The notes beneath the pieces were generated by a model. It made no database searches and had not been told where the DNA came from. It saw only the letters and a program-made list of their open reading frames with translations. A stretch of 14,835 bases of DNA from Opitutaceae bacterium (GTDB lineage: Bacteria > Verrucomicrobiota > Verrucomicrobiia > Opitutales > Opitutaceae), in assembly GCA_020847775.1 (NCBI GenBank), contig JADLBI010000036.1:1-14835 (forward strand). The letters run 5' to 3'. Of this stretch, positions 14,492 through 14,835 are shown in pieces. The translations under genes were made by a program, and so were the position numbers. Position 1 is the first letter of the stretch. Each line of letters opens with the position of its first letter.

Positions 14492-14781
14492 TCGTCCTTG
14501 GCGAAGTAGCTCACCGTTTTTTTTAGAATCTCGTTGATCCGCCGTTCCTTCGCCAGCTGCTTGCGCAACTGGTCGATCTCGGCGGCCAACTGGGTCGGAC
14601 TCGCCTTGGCCTGCGGCGCGCTCGCCGCATCCAGCTCGGCCAGATGCTCGCGCTTCCAGCGGTATAGCACGCTGGGATTCACCCCCAGCCGCTCGGATGC
14701 CTCCGCGGCACTCAGCCCGTCGATGATCATCAGGGCGGCCGCCTCGCGTTTGAACTCAGCGCTATGTCGTTTTCGTCTCAC
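14488..14781 (-). CDS. IS3-family transposase OrfA (HTH protein)
   Basis: 97 residues from GTG 14781. RKRHSAEFKREAA (2-14) and AAEASERLGVNPSVLYRWKRE (25-45) are the helix-turn-helix that recognises the IS ends. A heptad-like stretch, AAEIDQLRKQLAKERRINEILKK, forms the leucine-zipper-type coiled coil used for multimerisation. It ends TVSYFAKDE. The GTG start is supported by an AAGGAG Shine-Dalgarno 9 nt upstream, and the gene begins 19 bp inside the terminal repeat. The family usual role is regulation alone and end binding when fused to OrfB. Confidence 0.93.
   Translation of the reverse strand: MRRKRHSAEFKREAAALMIIDGLSAAEASERLGVNPSVLYRWKREHLAELDAASAPQAKASPTQLAAEIDQLRKQLAKERRINEILKKTVSYFAKDE
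14517..14524 (-). promoter_or_regulatory. A8 slippery site for -1 programmed frameshifting
   Basis: On the coding strand orfA reads CTA AAA AAA ACG, a run of eight A, 27 bp before its stop codon. A -1 slip on A AAA AAA moves the ribosome into an open frame that continues directly into orfB, giving OrfAB. This is the family's usual mechanism; the site is read from sequence and the activity is inferred. Confidence 0.75.
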
Positions 14782-14790
14782 GGTTGGATT

Positions 14791-14796
14791 CTCCTT
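14791..14796 (-). promoter_or_regulatory. Shine-Dalgarno of orfA
   Basis: AAGGAG on the - strand, 9 nt before GTG 14781. It decides the non-ATG start of orfA. Confidence 0.7.
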
Positions 14797-14799
14797 TTA

Positions 14800-14835
14800 A
14801 GAGAACCCCGTGTCCATTTTTCTCAGGCCCGATCA
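14800..14835. repeat. IS3-family terminal inverted repeat, orfA side
   Basis: 36 bp, inward sequence TGATCGGGCCTGAGAAAAAT followed by GGACACGGGG and TTCTCT. It matches the opposite end at 28 of 36 positions. It ends on the final base of the window. Confidence 0.92.

Larger units (their letters stand above)
13525..14835 (-). mobile_element. Complete IS3-family insertion sequence, 1311 bp
   Basis: Terminal inverted repeats of 36 bp bound two overlapping transposase frames on the - strand. Both ends read TGATCGGGCCTGAG inward, giving the 5'-TG...CA-3' termini of the family. The end sequence, with TGATC and TGGACACG at similar spacing, resembles IS3 itself from memory, suggesting the IS3 subgroup. 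orfA, orfB, the A8 frameshift run and the DD(35)E triad are all intact, so the element looks capable of transposition. The right end is the last base of the window; the flank needed to check a 3-4 bp target duplication is not available. The left flank is CACT. Confidence 0.93.

Overview
This window looks like chromosomal DNA from a GC-rich member of the Verrucomicrobiota, most likely the Opitutales/Opitutaceae. The reasons are the style of the proteins, an ileS - DksA-like - lspA gene order (dksA next to lspA is also known from the related Chlamydiae), a full O2-dependent late haem pathway, and many palindromic intergenic repeats. The assignment is inference; no rRNA or other marker is present.

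Left part (1-3331, + strand): the end of a very large Sel1/TPR-like repeat protein, open at the left edge, followed 6 bp later by a small four-helix membrane protein. The membrane protein overlaps the end of lspA tail to tail.

Centre (3307-11421, all - strand): read in the direction of transcription the order is hemF, hemE, hemG, ileS, a DksA/TraR-like protein with a long Lys/Ala/Pro-rich tail, and lspA. HemE makes coproporphyrinogen III, HemF converts it to protoporphyrinogen IX and HemG oxidises that to protoporphyrin IX, so three successive haem steps sit together. ileS, dksA-like and lspA are 25-26 bp apart and probably cotranscribed. Gaps between the hem genes hold palindromic elements: a 96-bp inverted repeat with phased CACAGAT units just before hemE, and a 17-bp palindrome before hemG. 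hemF itself carries a degenerate heptamer array translated as an extra loop.

Right part (11422-14835): a 346-bp divergent intergenic region holds a 72-bp nested inverted repeat. It is followed by an RcnA/NicO-like membrane protein with a His-rich loop (+ strand). Then comes an accessory patch on the - strand: a ParE/RelE-type toxin-antitoxin pair whose toxin frame lacks a normal start codon; an N-terminal scrap of an IS110-family transposase; an N-terminal scrap of a REP-associated tyrosine transposase (RAYT); and a complete IS3-family insertion sequence whose right inverted repeat ends exactly at the last base of the window.

I do not see a clearly new multi-gene system. The most unusual items are the start-less toxin, the RAYT/IS110 scar in a region rich in REP-like palindromes, and repeats placed within or against haem genes.
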